From Porticoccus sp041581635 (lineage in GTDB: Bacteria; Pseudomonadota; Gammaproteobacteria; Pseudomonadales; Porticoccaceae), in contig JBFICW010000005.1 in assembly GCA_041581635.1 (NCBI GenBank), positions 26,076 to 90,075 on the forward strand: 64,000 nucleotides of DNA. The letters run 5' to 3'. Shown here in pieces: positions 26,818 to 35,842 of the stretch; the first letter of the stretch is position 1, and every line of letters starts with the position of its first letter. The position numbers were made by a program, and so were the translations under genes. Below the pieces are notes generated by a model that worked only from the letters and a program-made list of their open reading frames with translations, made no database searches and was not told where the DNA came from.

Positions 26818-26887
26818 ACTGTTATCTGTATTACTCGAATATTCACACACTATCAGACATGGTCGATTAAACCGTCAAAATTCATGG

Positions 26888-27745
26888 CTAGTAGTTTAAT
26901 TTACCGGCGGAATAAATAGTTTGTGCAGCCAACCACACGTCACCTATCTCACCGTTATTGACAGGTTTACCATCAATTTCAATGACTGGGACAATTTCCT
27001 TGGAGGAACTGGAAACCCAAACCTCATCGGCACCGAACACTTCGTCCATGGTAACGGTACGCTCTTCCACAGGAATAGAGCCATCCTTGCGCAATAGATC
27101 CAGCAGAATATAACGGGTGATACCCGGTAAAATCTGGTTGTCCAGCGGGGGGGTTATCACGACACCATTCTTGACGATATAGGCATTACAGGCACTGGCT
27201 TCCGTGAGTTCATTCCGCTCGTTATACAACAATGTCTCATTGGCACCCTGCTGGTAACCATGTTGAAAGTGCATGACATTGCCCAGCAATGCGGTGGACT
27301 TAATTTGGCAGCGCTCCCAACGTAAATCACGGCTGGTAGCCACTTTGTAGCCCACCACTTTCGATTTATCCGCCACCGGTGCCGGTGGAATTTCAAAGGC
27401 AAAAGCAAATACCGTGGGCGCCACCCCTTCGGGGTAAGCATGAAAGCGCTTGGTATCTGCGCCGCGGCTTACATGCAGGTAAAGCGCCAAATTGCCAGAA
27501 CCATTTTTTTCAATCAGGTTATCGCAAACGGCTTCCCATTGCTGGTGAGACCAACCCAACTCAATACCAATGGCATGCATACCATTATTCATACGATCAA
27601 TATGAAGAGCGAAACCTACCATCTGGCCGTTATAAGATGGTACAACTTCATAAATACCATCACCAAATAGAAACCCTCTGTCCATAGGCGATATTTTCGC
27701 CTCAGCCATGGGCAGATATGAACCATCCAGATAAACAATACTCAT
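26888..27745 (-). CDS. dat: D-amino-acid transaminase (fold type IV)
   Basis: A branched-chain-aminotransferase fold enzyme. The PLP lysine is Lys149 in CQIKSTALLGNV, with E-x-S/A at NELTEASACNAYIV. The segment HVSRGADTKRFH matches the D-amino-acid subfamily more than IlvE or PabC. Such enzymes swap amino groups among D-Ala, D-Glu and D-Asp with 2-oxoglutarate or pyruvate. The start at 27745 has an AAAGGA Shine-Dalgarno; 285 aa. It lies between the DUF4392 gene and alr. Confidence 0.86.
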   Translation of the reverse strand: MSIVYLDGSYLPMAEAKISPMDRGFLFGDGIYEVVPSYNGQMVGFALHIDRMNNGMHAIGIELGWSHQQWEAVCDNLIEKNGSGNLALYLHVSRGADTKRFHAYPEGVAPTVFAFAFEIPPAPVADKSKVVGYKVATSRDLRWERCQIKSTALLGNVMHFQHGYQQGANETLLYNERNELTEASACNAYIVKNGVVITPPLDNQILPGITRYILLDLLRKDGSIPVEERTVTMDEVFGADEVWVSSSSKEIVPVIEIDGKPVNNGEIGDVWLAAQTIYSAGKLNY

Positions 27746-27914
27746 TAAGCCGTCCTTTCGCCTATGCCCATACATTCAATAGCGTGTTTTAAAAACTCGT
27801 TTCAGCCACGATACGCGCAATAAAAAAGCCAGAAATATTATCAGTGAGACCATAATCAGGCAAAGTAAATTCCTCTCTTCGTCATATTCCCTTTCATCAC
27901 AATGATTAAAATCA

Positions 27915-28772
27915 CTAGCAAAAACCAGTCAATTGCCTCAATTGCTGAATCAGTGTGTCAGTTTCCTCACATGGCAAGCCATCTTCAGTTAACGTTTTGC
28001 AACGAGTGACACCATCGACACTGCCCCGCTCCACGAGATATTCCAACACGGCACGATTGTTCCAACCACCCAACCAATCCGTACCTGCCCAGTGAGAAAG
28101 CATGGCAACCAATCCATGTGCCGCCCAATTGGATACATCGGCTATTACTAATTCATCACAAGTTGTCGCAGATGGAATAATATCTAACGCTGACACTGCA
28201 TCCGATATATTACCCATCCCAAGCTCATTACCCCCATCGCCAATCGATACTACCGGGCAATCAGCCCGACGTACAAAATCATCAAAAAATATTGTTTGAG
28301 AACTGATGTCTTCTCCGCGCATATTGTAGTAACAGCCATCCGCGGCCTGTCCGGGTAGCTCAATGGTGATAATGAGCTCTGCTTTAAGTTCTGCCAGCCC
28401 CTGTATGGCTTGCGGGTCCAGCCCTCTCTTTAGCCCGTTATGCTGACCAAGTATAAGTTCATGGGTTCGATAATCTTTACTTAGCGCTCTGGCCAAAGGG
28501 CTTCCACAAACCAATACAGGCTTTGAACCTATCTCTTCCATCAACCGATATAGCGCTATAGCCCCAACGGGTCCATCGGTTTCGAACGTATGATTAACCG
28601 GGAACCCGGTACTGATTAATACCCTGCCTTTACAATCCGAAATCAACCTCGCTGCACGCAGGCAATATCCTGGAGACAGTGCTGGCTGTACGGTCTTCAT
28701 ACCCCGCAAGTTTTGACTGACCAACAGATCTTCTATCTGCTGGCTGAGAATAAGATCCTGATTTTCAGCCAT
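27915..28772 (-). CDS. DUF4392 protein, C-terminal half of D-glutamate cyclase type
   Basis: The 285-aa protein contains VLISTGFPVNHTFETDGPVGA and SIGDGGNELGMGNI, hallmarks of PF14336, which forms the C-terminal domain of human DGLUCY, an enzyme making 5-oxo-D-proline from D-glutamate. It follows pxpC by 9 bases, inside an operon-like run that also encodes a DUF1445 protein, the other DGLUCY domain. The function of the stand-alone bacterial protein is inferred from that pairing; it might instead act on another acidic amino acid. Confidence 0.82.
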   Translation of the reverse strand: MAENQDLILSQQIEDLLVSQNLRGMKTVQPALSPGYCLRAARLISDCKGRVLISTGFPVNHTFETDGPVGAIALYRLMEEIGSKPVLVCGSPLARALSKDYRTHELILGQHNGLKRGLDPQAIQGLAELKAELIITIELPGQAADGCYYNMRGEDISSQTIFFDDFVRRADCPVVSIGDGGNELGMGNISDAVSALDIIPSATTCDELVIADVSNWAAHGLVAMLSHWAGTDWLGGWNNRAVLEYLVERGSVDGVTRCKTLTEDGLPCEETDTLIQQLRQLTGFC

Positions 28773-28781
28773 AATGCATCC

Positions 28782-29723
28782 TCAACAGGGCTGCAGCGTT
28801 GTTTCTCGAAAATATTCCGCCGACAAATGCAGTATAGTCTGCGCCTGCTCCACAGTGATTAATTCGAAAGACACTTTGCTGCTCGGTTTGAGTTGCGCCA
28901 GCTGAGCTAAATCCAGTGAAAGAACCGAACCCAATTTTGGATAACCACCAATCGTTTGTCGGTCTTGCATGAGAATAATGGGCTGACCATCGGGAGGTAC
29001 CTGTATGGCGCCAAGACAAATCCCCTCAGAAAGGATGCCGCCTACATCTGCGCTGATTGCAGCACCTTCAAGACGACATCCCATGCGGTCTGAATGGGAC
29101 GAAACACTATATTCGTGGCTAAAAAATCGCTGCTGCTGTTCAGCGCTAAAATGATCTTGCTGATAACCCAGTATCACCCGCAGGATGGCATGCCGCCCAT
29201 AGAAAGGCCGATACCCCTCGGGCAATACAAAACAGTCCTCCGATGTGTCTTGCCGACAAGGTAGGAAATCACCTGACATCAACTTGTCGCCATTAAGTCC
29301 CCCCATAGCTTCACGTACCACCGTGGCCGTACTGCCAAACACAGCTGGAAGATCGAACCCGCCGGCAACAGCAAGGTATGCCCGCATCCCCTTACTGGCA
29401 TATCCCAGCTCAATTCTATCGCCGATTTTAACTGGATAACTACGCCAGGGAGACTTCGGGCTTTGGTTGATAGTAACCGGCATGTCTGCTCCACAGACCG
29501 CAATCCGGGTAGCGACATTTGACTCTAACGTCAGCCCCCCCACATTTACTTCAAGCGCCGAAACACCGAGCGCATTACCACACAACCGGTTAGCCCAATG
29601 AAATGCCAATGGGTCGGCGGGCCCTCCGGTAGTAAGCCCAAGCCGGTGAGAACCAAAACGGCCGTCGTCCTGTATGAGTGTAAAAACCCCCGGCTGGAGA
29701 ACACTAAAGCCCTGACCACTCAC
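28782..29723 (-). CDS. pxpC: 5-oxoprolinase subunit C (KipA-like)
   Basis: Part of the ATP-dependent bacterial PxpABC complex that opens 5-oxoproline to L-glutamate. The 313-aa protein has LTTGGPADPLAFHWANRL and VAGGFDLPAVFGSTATV, conserved in the carboxyltransferase-like KipA family. A GTG start at 29723 overlaps the pxpB TGA (GTGA), indicating translational coupling. Order pxpA-pxpB-pxpC is intact. Confidence 0.9.
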   Translation of the reverse strand: MSGQGFSVLQPGVFTLIQDDGRFGSHRLGLTTGGPADPLAFHWANRLCGNALGVSALEVNVGGLTLESNVATRIAVCGADMPVTINQSPKSPWRSYPVKIGDRIELGYASKGMRAYLAVAGGFDLPAVFGSTATVVREAMGGLNGDKLMSGDFLPCRQDTSEDCFVLPEGYRPFYGRHAILRVILGYQQDHFSAEQQQRFFSHEYSVSSHSDRMGCRLEGAAISADVGGILSEGICLGAIQVPPDGQPIILMQDRQTIGGYPKLGSVLSLDLAQLAQLKPSSKVSFELITVEQAQTILHLSAEYFRETTLQPC

Positions 29724-30397
29724 AGCTCACCACCCAATGCCAGAAATTCCTGCCGATCAATACCAATGAAGCGAACCCGGTCACCCACTGCCACAGGCAT
29801 ACTTGGCGTTGCGTTAGGATCAAACATTGGTGTTGGACAACGTCCTATCAGATTCCACCCACCGGGTGATGCCGCCGGATAAACGGCTGTTTGTCGATCA
29901 GCTATACCCACCGCACCACGGGGCACCAGCCTCCTTGGTGTCGCCAACCGGGGCGAAGCAATGCGCTTATCCACCTGTCCAAGATAGGCAAAGCCGGGGG
30001 CAAATCCAATGGCATAGACCCGGTATTCCCGAGCCTGATGCAAGGCAATAATTTCATCCACGGCAAGGCCGATCTGACCCGCTATTACCTGCAAATCCGG
30101 GCCTGACTCAAGACTGTAATACACGGGCAGCTCCACGAGAGGGCCGTCCTGCACATCGACATGATCAAGCCCTTGTAAAAGGTCACGGATTTGATCACGA
30201 ACCAGGTTGATATCAGCCCGATATACATCATAAATAACCAGTAGTGATGCATAAGAAGGGACGAGGTCGATCAATACCGGAGCTAATGCATCTTCAAGTA
30301 AAAGAACGGCTCTCTGGACTTTGGCAGAGACGGCGGGACAAACCTCTTGGTCAAAATAGATGATCAGTGAATTTTCACCAGCAACAGTGATATTCAT
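29720..30397 (-). CDS. pxpB: 5-oxoprolinase subunit B (KipI-like)
   Basis: The second subunit of PxpABC; the same family includes Bacillus KipI. The 225-aa protein has YAIGFAPGFAYLGQVD and the terminal-type motif SPGGWNLIGRCPTPMFD characteristic of KipI/PxpB. It starts with an ATG overlapping the pxpA stop (ATGA) and ends overlapping pxpC. Confidence 0.92.
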   Translation of the reverse strand: MNITVAGENSLIIYFDQEVCPAVSAKVQRAVLLLEDALAPVLIDLVPSYASLLVIYDVYRADINLVRDQIRDLLQGLDHVDVQDGPLVELPVYYSLESGPDLQVIAGQIGLAVDEIIALHQAREYRVYAIGFAPGFAYLGQVDKRIASPRLATPRRLVPRGAVGIADRQTAVYPAASPGGWNLIGRCPTPMFDPNATPSMPVAVGDRVRFIGIDRQEFLALGGEL

Positions 30398-31128
30398 TCG
30401 TCAATCAATTTCCTGATATCACTAATGGCCTTAACCCCCTCAGAATTATCGCCGTGAACGCAGAGGGTGTCAGCATTGAGTATCAGCTTGTGACCACTCA
30501 CCGTAGTTACCGCCCCCTCATTTTTCAATTGAGAGGCCTGAGCCAACATTTTTTTTCTACTATGTACGGCGCCCGATTTGGCCCGCGATAACAACCTACC
30601 ATCATCGTCATAACAGCGGTCGGCAAAGGCCTCAAACCACAGTTCTATTCCCAACTCCTCCGCCTCAGCCCTGTGTTCATCGGCCCAAGGCGTTGCCAAC
30701 AACATTAACTTTATGGGCCGATAGAAGGACGCAACAGATTCCATCACCGCACGACGCACACCGGCATCTGCCATCATGTCGTTATAAAGTGCACCATGGG
30801 GTTTCACATATTGCATTTCCAGCCCCTGGCTTTTGGCCATACCATCCAGTGCCGATATCTGATAATGCATCAGCGCCATAATTTCTTCGGGAGGATGACT
30901 CATAGAACGGCGACCAAATCCGACTAAATCGGGGTAGCCTGGATGAGCCCCTATCATTACACCGTGCTCTCCAGCAAGCTTAAGGGTTCGCTGCATCACC
31001 AAGTGATCGCCTGCGTGAAAACCACAGGCAATGTTGGCCTGGTCAATATGTGGCATTACCGCCTCATCCATGCCCATGGTCCAGGCACCAAAGCTCTCTC
31101 CCAGATCACAGTTAAGCAGTAATGGCAT
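30394..31128 (-). CDS. pxpA: 5-oxoprolinase subunit A (LamB/YcsF family)
   Basis: The PxpA subunit, defined by LLNCDLGESFGAW, DQANIACGFHAGDH and IGAHPGYPDLVGFGRR. At 244 aa it has the expected length. The start at 31128 has a GGAG Shine-Dalgarno. It is 48 bases downstream of the DUF1445 gene and overlaps pxpB by 4 bases. The reaction consumes ATP to hydrolyse 5-oxoproline, a spontaneous damage product of glutamine and glutamate and the expected product of D-glutamate cyclase. Confidence 0.95.
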   Translation of the reverse strand: MPLLLNCDLGESFGAWTMGMDEAVMPHIDQANIACGFHAGDHLVMQRTLKLAGEHGVMIGAHPGYPDLVGFGRRSMSHPPEEIMALMHYQISALDGMAKSQGLEMQYVKPHGALYNDMMADAGVRRAVMESVASFYRPIKLMLLATPWADEHRAEAEELGIELWFEAFADRCYDDDGRLLSRAKSGAVHSRKKMLAQASQLKNEGAVTTVSGHKLILNADTLCVHGDNSEGVKAISDIRKLIDE

Positions 31129-31176
31129 ATTAATCTCCGACCGTACGTATTAGCTCTATTTCGATAACGCTCTAAT

Positions 31177-31962
31177 TTAGAGAATAGCTAATTGGCTGTT
31201 TTTTAAATCGGTCACAAGCATACAACCCGGGCTATGGGTGATACACAAGGGTGGCCGAGCTTGTTCAAGTGCAACTTGGGGTGTTACCCCGCAAGCCCAA
31301 AAAACGGGAAGTTCATTAGGCTTAATAGTTACTGGATCACCATAATCAGTTTTGTTGATGTCACTGATACCAATTAATGATGGATCGCCCAAATGAATTG
31401 GGGCGCCATGAACCGAAGGGAAGCGGGTGCAGATTTGAACCGCACGTATGGCATCGACGGCAAGAAATGGCCGCATACTAACAACCATCTTGCCGCTAAA
31501 TCTCCCGGCCGGCTGACACTCGATATTGGTTCGGTACATGGGCACATTGACGGCTTCCGTGACGTTGCGGACTTCTAACCCATCCGCTAAGAGAGCCTCT
31601 TCAAATGAAAAGGAGCACCCCAGCACAAAGGTCACCAAATCATCACTCCACTGATCAGCGATATCGGATACTTCGCTCACCATCACCCCCTCCCTAAAAA
31701 TACGGTAGCTGGGGAGGTCGGTACGGATATCCAAATCACCACCTAAGGACGGCAATGTGGGGTTACCAACATCCGCCATTCCAACCAGCGGACAGGGCTT
31801 AGAATTAAACTGACAAAATTGTAAAAACTCACTGGCCCAATCACGAGGTAAAATCACCACATTACCCTGAACAAACCCCGGGCAATACCCTGAGGTATTA
31901 CCAGAATGTTCACCGTTTCTAATTCGATGGCGAAGCTCAAGCGGTGAAATATCAAAGGACAT
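31177..31962 (-). CDS. DUF1445 protein, N-terminal half of D-glutamate cyclase type
   Basis: A 261-aa PF07286 protein, historically annotated as putative hydro-lyase. Visible motifs are GYCPGFVQGNVVILP, LVTFVLGCSFSFEEALL and CGVTPQVALEQARPP with SPGCMLVTD at the end, all conserved in the family. In animal DGLUCY this domain precedes DUF4392; here the two are separate genes flanking pxpABC. It is the first gene of the cluster, with a TGGAG Shine-Dalgarno. The exact catalytic residues are not assigned here. Confidence 0.88.
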   Translation of the reverse strand: MSFDISPLELRHRIRNGEHSGNTSGYCPGFVQGNVVILPRDWASEFLQFCQFNSKPCPLVGMADVGNPTLPSLGGDLDIRTDLPSYRIFREGVMVSEVSDIADQWSDDLVTFVLGCSFSFEEALLADGLEVRNVTEAVNVPMYRTNIECQPAGRFSGKMVVSMRPFLAVDAIRAVQICTRFPSVHGAPIHLGDPSLIGISDINKTDYGDPVTIKPNELPVFWACGVTPQVALEQARPPLCITHSPGCMLVTDLKNSQLAIL

Positions 31963-32279
31963 TAATTACTCCAGTCAACCAGGAACCATTGAAACAATAA
32001 AACCCACTTCAAGCCTTGAAATTCAATCAGCTACATTCAACCACTTAACGACCCAGCATGGCCATACCCAAGGTAAGGTAGAAGCACTCGATCTAAAGGA
32101 TAGTCTACGTTAAGGAGATAAAATTACACTTGGCCGGTTTACTGCTAAATCAGATACAAACTGAGTAAATAGTATAGAGATAGACCAGCTCACCAATAAT
32201 TAGCGCCGCATAGATCGGCGCTAATCTATCACTTAAGTCTATAACATTATAACGGTTCTATAAGCGGCTGATTGATGTG
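31963..32279. other. intergenic region upstream of the 5-oxoprolinase cluster
   Basis: No gene seen. It contains the transcription terminator of the YbaK-like gene and must carry the promoter of the DUF1445-pxp cluster, but I could not pick a convincing -10/-35 pair or operator on the minus strand. Confidence 0.4.
32199..32225 (-). terminator. hairpin terminator of the YbaK-like gene
   Basis: A perfect 10-bp stem ATTAGCGCCG/CGGCGCTAAT with a 7-base loop lies 55 bases beyond the stop codon of the YbaK-like gene. The T tract on the minus strand is short (TTATT). Confidence 0.6.
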
Positions 32280-32777
32280 TTATGAGTATCGGCCTTCATT
32301 CCTGTCACCTTTGAGACAACTGATTTGAGCCGTCCAGGCATCAGCCATAAGCTTACTAAAATCACGGTGCCCAATATGCAATAAATGGCTATGGTCTCCA
32401 CCTTCTATATAGACATCCTTCAGTTCCAATAAAGCATTATCTATGATCACATCCATCTTGAATGCTTCGCCCAGTCCAGGAATTGCACCCTCTTCACAGT
32501 CCGGAAATAATCCCGACAACTCATCTTCTGAAGCTAGCTCATACTCGTGCTGACGACCATATTTTAACCATTCGAGAACCAGCTGGTTAGATGCGGGAAT
32601 AACACACATAGAATATTCATTCCCCCTTTTGACCACCACAGCTTTAGCCAGCTTTTCTGCCGGAACATTAGCCTCCCTGGCTGTTGCCAAAGAGCTGCTA
32701 GTAATGGCATGTTCTAGCACTTCGTAATTTACATCCTTCTGGCTCAAATAATCCGTCACTGCTGAAGAAACACTCAT
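32280..32777 (-). CDS. YbaK/EbsC-family aminoacyl-tRNA deacylase-like protein
   Basis: A 165-aa protein with the YbaK/ProX editing-domain features: the conserved lysine in AKAVVVKRG, EEGAIPGLGEAF and GDHSHLLHIG. Family members hydrolyse mischarged tRNA such as Cys- or Ala-tRNA(Pro). Subfamily specificity is unclear. It is on the same strand as, and 317 bases upstream of, the 5-oxoproline cluster but separated by a terminator. Confidence 0.8.
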   Translation of the reverse strand: MSVSSAVTDYLSQKDVNYEVLEHAITSSSLATAREANVPAEKLAKAVVVKRGNEYSMCVIPASNQLVLEWLKYGRQHEYELASEDELSGLFPDCEEGAIPGLGEAFKMDVIIDNALLELKDVYIEGGDHSHLLHIGHRDFSKLMADAWTAQISCLKGDRNEGRYS

Positions 32778-33270
32778 TTTAGGCCACCTCGCTCAAGATA
32801 CAATCACACCCTCTAACTAGTATAGTTACCATCTCGCAAGCCACATGGTTAATAATAATTAAATCTATCAACGGCTATTCGACATGCCCCTATATCATTT
32901 TGTCACTAGAAATAATGCTATAAATAACAGTTAGATAGAACAGATCAACGTCAGATATCTGTTTATCGCCAAACCCAACCGTAAACACAAGACGCCGGTT
33001 ATTCCACAAGCACGTCTTTACCTGATCGCTCTCTCACTCCTATGGACAACGTTCTGGTTTTCCCCCGATTTGTCATCGAAATGGAGAAACTGGAAGCCCA
33101 TGGGCCAGAGGGTCGTCATAAGAAACGAGTCTGCCTGCAACCTAAAGCCTGATATTGTGCCCGCCGCATGGATTCATGCCGATCTTCTGTGATTTCCAGT
33201 CCGTTAATTGCAGCACTGAGCCAGGTCACTTTTAGGTTGAATCGTTGCGACCCGGCTCGCTGGTCTTCGT
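32778..33270. other. long intergenic region without a clear gene
   Basis: Nothing above about 40 codons is convincing. A short frame at 33042-33152 reads MDNVLVFPRFVIEMEKLEAH onward for 36 codons and has protein-like composition, but there is no Shine-Dalgarno and I do not recognise it; it could be a gene remnant. No strong repeats or terminators were noticed. Confidence 0.3.
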
Positions 33271-33861
33271 TTAGGCTACAGCCCGCTTAGTCGAGACTCG
33301 ATTGACCGTCACTGGTACGGGGCGGCATACGGTGGTGCAAACGGGTGAATGTCCCTGAGAAAATGCCAGTAAGTCATCCAGCTCTTCATCACTACAGTCG
33401 GCTTCAATCTGCATATCTATCACAATCTCTCGATAGCCTGGCGACACTGCATCATCCAGGGCCAGCAGACCTTGCAAATCCATAGTGCCTGAAAGTTGTG
33501 TGGATAGAGAATGAATCGTTATGCCTCGAGCTGTCGCATGCAGAATGGTAGTGGTAGTAACACAGCCTGCCAATGCGTGAAGTAAATACTCCACTGGGTT
33601 GGCTCCTTCATTGTTTCCGAGTAATACGGGGGGCTCACCATTGGTGAACTCAAAGGGCTTTTGTCGTGAATGATCCTCAGTACCACAGCCATAAAACCCT
33701 TGTATGGTTGAGTGGTTCTCACCGCCATTCACCCAGCGATTACTAGCACGAAATTCAAATTGTGCCAGGCTGGGATCTGCCTGCAGCGCACTTACGGTTT
33801 GTTGCATTTGATCGAGGTTTAGGCCGTTAGCCGTTGTTTGGATAGTATGCATAGTGCTCAT
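33271..33861 (-). CDS. OsmC/Ohr family peroxiredoxin-like protein
   Basis: A 196-aa OsmC-fold protein with the two redox cysteine positions in LLHALAGCVTTTT and SPVCTTVCRPVPV. OsmC-family proteins reduce organic or hydrogen peroxides with thiol reductants. The ATG at 33861 has an AGGAGA Shine-Dalgarno. A GlxA-type regulator is divergently transcribed about 170 bases away, suggesting local control. Confidence 0.88.
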   Translation of the reverse strand: MSTMHTIQTTANGLNLDQMQQTVSALQADPSLAQFEFRASNRWVNGGENHSTIQGFYGCGTEDHSRQKPFEFTNGEPPVLLGNNEGANPVEYLLHALAGCVTTTTILHATARGITIHSLSTQLSGTMDLQGLLALDDAVSPGYREIVIDMQIEADCSDEELDDLLAFSQGHSPVCTTVCRPVPVTVNRVSTKRAVA

Positions 33862-34035
33862 GATGATCTCCTGTTCAATCGTTGACTATTTCCCTTAGGA
33901 AAATTGCTGCGTGACAGCAACGTAGAATGACAATAACCTTTGGCAGGAAAGTTATGAAGATGCAGTTTGGACAATATCGGGTCTTTTATGCCAACATTGC
34001 TTGATTGTTGGGGGGATCTCATTGCGGGGCGGGAA

Positions 34036-35046
34036 ATGGATCGAGTGATTCAAGTGCAGATTGTGGCGGTCAAAGAAACGGCTGGGTCGGCTTTGTATGG
34101 GATGAAAGATGTGTTGATGTCTGCAGGAGTGCTCTGGCAGGATCTGGTGCGAAGCCCTGAGAAACAAGTGCTGTTTGAGGTGAACATTGTCTCCACCCAC
34201 AAGCAGTCTTTCTTTTGTGGCAATCAAATCCCCATCAACCCCGATCTGGTTATCGGCCAAACCAAGACCCCCGATATGGTGATACTGCCCGAATTATGGC
34301 TTGGGCCGGATGAAGATTTTCACCAGCGTTATCCAGAACTTATGGATTGGCTGCGTCAACAGTATGTCAATGGAGCGGCAATATACTCCGCCTGTTCCGG
34401 TTCTATCATGCTGGCAGAGAGCGGTTTGCTTAACGGTTGTGATGCTACCTCCCATTGGGGCTACCAGCAGTTGTTTAAAGAGCACTACCCCGAGGTCAGG
34501 TTTCATCCCGAACCCAATCTGGTTTTTGCAGATGAGGAAGGACGTATTGTGACGGCAGGTGGTACCACTTCATGGCATGATCTTGTCCTGCATATTATCG
34601 CGCGTTACGCCAGCCCAGCCGAGGCACTGCGCATTGCGAAAGTCTACCTGCTGAAATGGCACGAAGAAGGGCAGCTACCCTATGTTTCGTTGTTGAAAAA
34701 TCTTCCGCACAATGATGCGCTGGTAACAAGCTGTGAAACAAGGCTACATACGATCTACCATCAAGCGGATGCTCTGACGCAGATCCTGCGTTACGCTGAG
34801 ATTCCTGAGCGTACACTTAAGCGTCGTTTTAAAATCGCAACTGGAATTTCTTTTATAGAGTACATCCAGAATCTTCGTATTGAGGAAGCTAAACAATTAC
34901 TGGAAACAACGAGGTTGCCCCTTGAAGAAATTGGCTTCAGGGTTGGCTATGAAGATCCTTCATTTTTTAGGCGTTTATTCAAACGTTTGACAGGACTTCC
35001 CCCGAATCAGTATCGGCGTTTATTCCAGCCGATAATTGGAAAATAG
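34036..35046 (+). CDS. GlxA/AraC-family transcriptional regulator
   Basis: A 336-aa two-domain regulator. The N-terminal DJ-1/glutamine-amidotransferase-like domain (VKETAGSALYGMKDVLM to VTAGGTTSWHDLVLHII) includes the nucleophile-elbow-like segment AIYSACSGSIMLAES. The C-terminal AraC helix-turn-helix domain has ERTLKRRFKIATGISFIEYI and FRVGYEDPSFFRRLFKR. ATG 34036 is preferred because family members begin near VQIVAVKETAG; upstream in-frame TTG 33967 and ATG 33988 are possible. It faces osmC and may regulate it. Confidence 0.85.
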   Translation: MDRVIQVQIVAVKETAGSALYGMKDVLMSAGVLWQDLVRSPEKQVLFEVNIVSTHKQSFFCGNQIPINPDLVIGQTKTPDMVILPELWLGPDEDFHQRYPELMDWLRQQYVNGAAIYSACSGSIMLAESGLLNGCDATSHWGYQQLFKEHYPEVRFHPEPNLVFADEEGRIVTAGGTTSWHDLVLHIIARYASPAEALRIAKVYLLKWHEEGQLPYVSLLKNLPHNDALVTSCETRLHTIYHQADALTQILRYAEIPERTLKRRFKIATGISFIEYIQNLRIEEAKQLLETTRLPLEEIGFRVGYEDPSFFRRLFKRLTGLPPNQYRRLFQPIIGK

Positions 35047-35235
35047 TTCGTATAAACAGTGAGTAGGTTTGCTGCTACATAGTGGACAATTACTGAGGGT
35101 TTAACTTTGGCTCACAACATAATTTCTTAAGCATTCTTCGTGTGTTGCGCTACAGCAATTTAACAAAGATAGTTGAGAAATGCCGAAACAGGCACTTTTT
35201 CTTAAGACATTCGTTACATGATAAGGATGAAAGTT

Positions 35236-35616
35236 ATGAACCAATTTTCAATCGTAAAAATTCTGGATTTTCTTTCCTTTGTCGCATTAATGTTCATGCT
35301 CTCTACGGGTGTTTTTCTGAAATTCACTCTACCTCCAAGAAGTGGTGGCGATGAGGTTTGGGGCTTATCAAGACATGATTGGGGGGATGTTCATTATTGC
35401 GTTGCCATTATTTTCCTGTTGTTTATGTCAGCACATTTATTGGCGCATGCAAAATTCATAAAAGGCGTAATAATGGGAAAGGCGCCAACAGAAAAATATT
35501 ATCGGATAGTTGCTGGAATACTGGGGATCGTCGCTTTAATTGCTCTTGCATTTGCGCCCGTTGTGTCTCCAGTTGAGGACGTTCAAAGAGGGCAGCAGTA
35601 TTATCATAACCGTTAA
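35236..35616 (+). CDS. DUF4405 domain membrane protein
   Basis: A 126-aa protein with three hydrophobic helices (LDFLSFVALMFMLSTGVFL, VHYCVAIIFLLFMSAHLL, IVAGILGIVALIALAF). The segment GLSRHDWGDVH with a following SAHLLAH is the DUF4405 pattern of paired histidines, probably a b-type heme membrane module. ATG 35236 has an AAGGA Shine-Dalgarno. It appears monocistronic. Function unknown. Confidence 0.75.
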   Translation: MNQFSIVKILDFLSFVALMFMLSTGVFLKFTLPPRSGGDEVWGLSRHDWGDVHYCVAIIFLLFMSAHLLAHAKFIKGVIMGKAPTEKYYRIVAGILGIVALIALAFAPVVSPVEDVQRGQQYYHNR

Positions 35617-35842
35617 TATATTCATCATGAGGCGCTAAAATATTATTAGGTGTTGGGCGAAAGTTATTGCTGTCACTGCCTTTTTAGAAAATAAACCCGT
35701 CCTCCTTTCCTTTTCACATCTGCTTTTAGTGTGAAATCTACTACTCCATGAGCAATTGGAAATACAAGCAATGTAGTAGGAAAGATAAAATGCTAAGACC
35801 AACCTATGATGTTTACAATCAACAACTTCTGTCTTTTGAACT

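Noticed and set aside
27746..27914. A short hydrophobic frame between the DUF4392 gene and dat (ends RVSWLKRVFKTRY)
   Set aside because: It reads as a single membrane helix with a basic tail, but there is no suitable start codon before the helix, so I do not call a gene.
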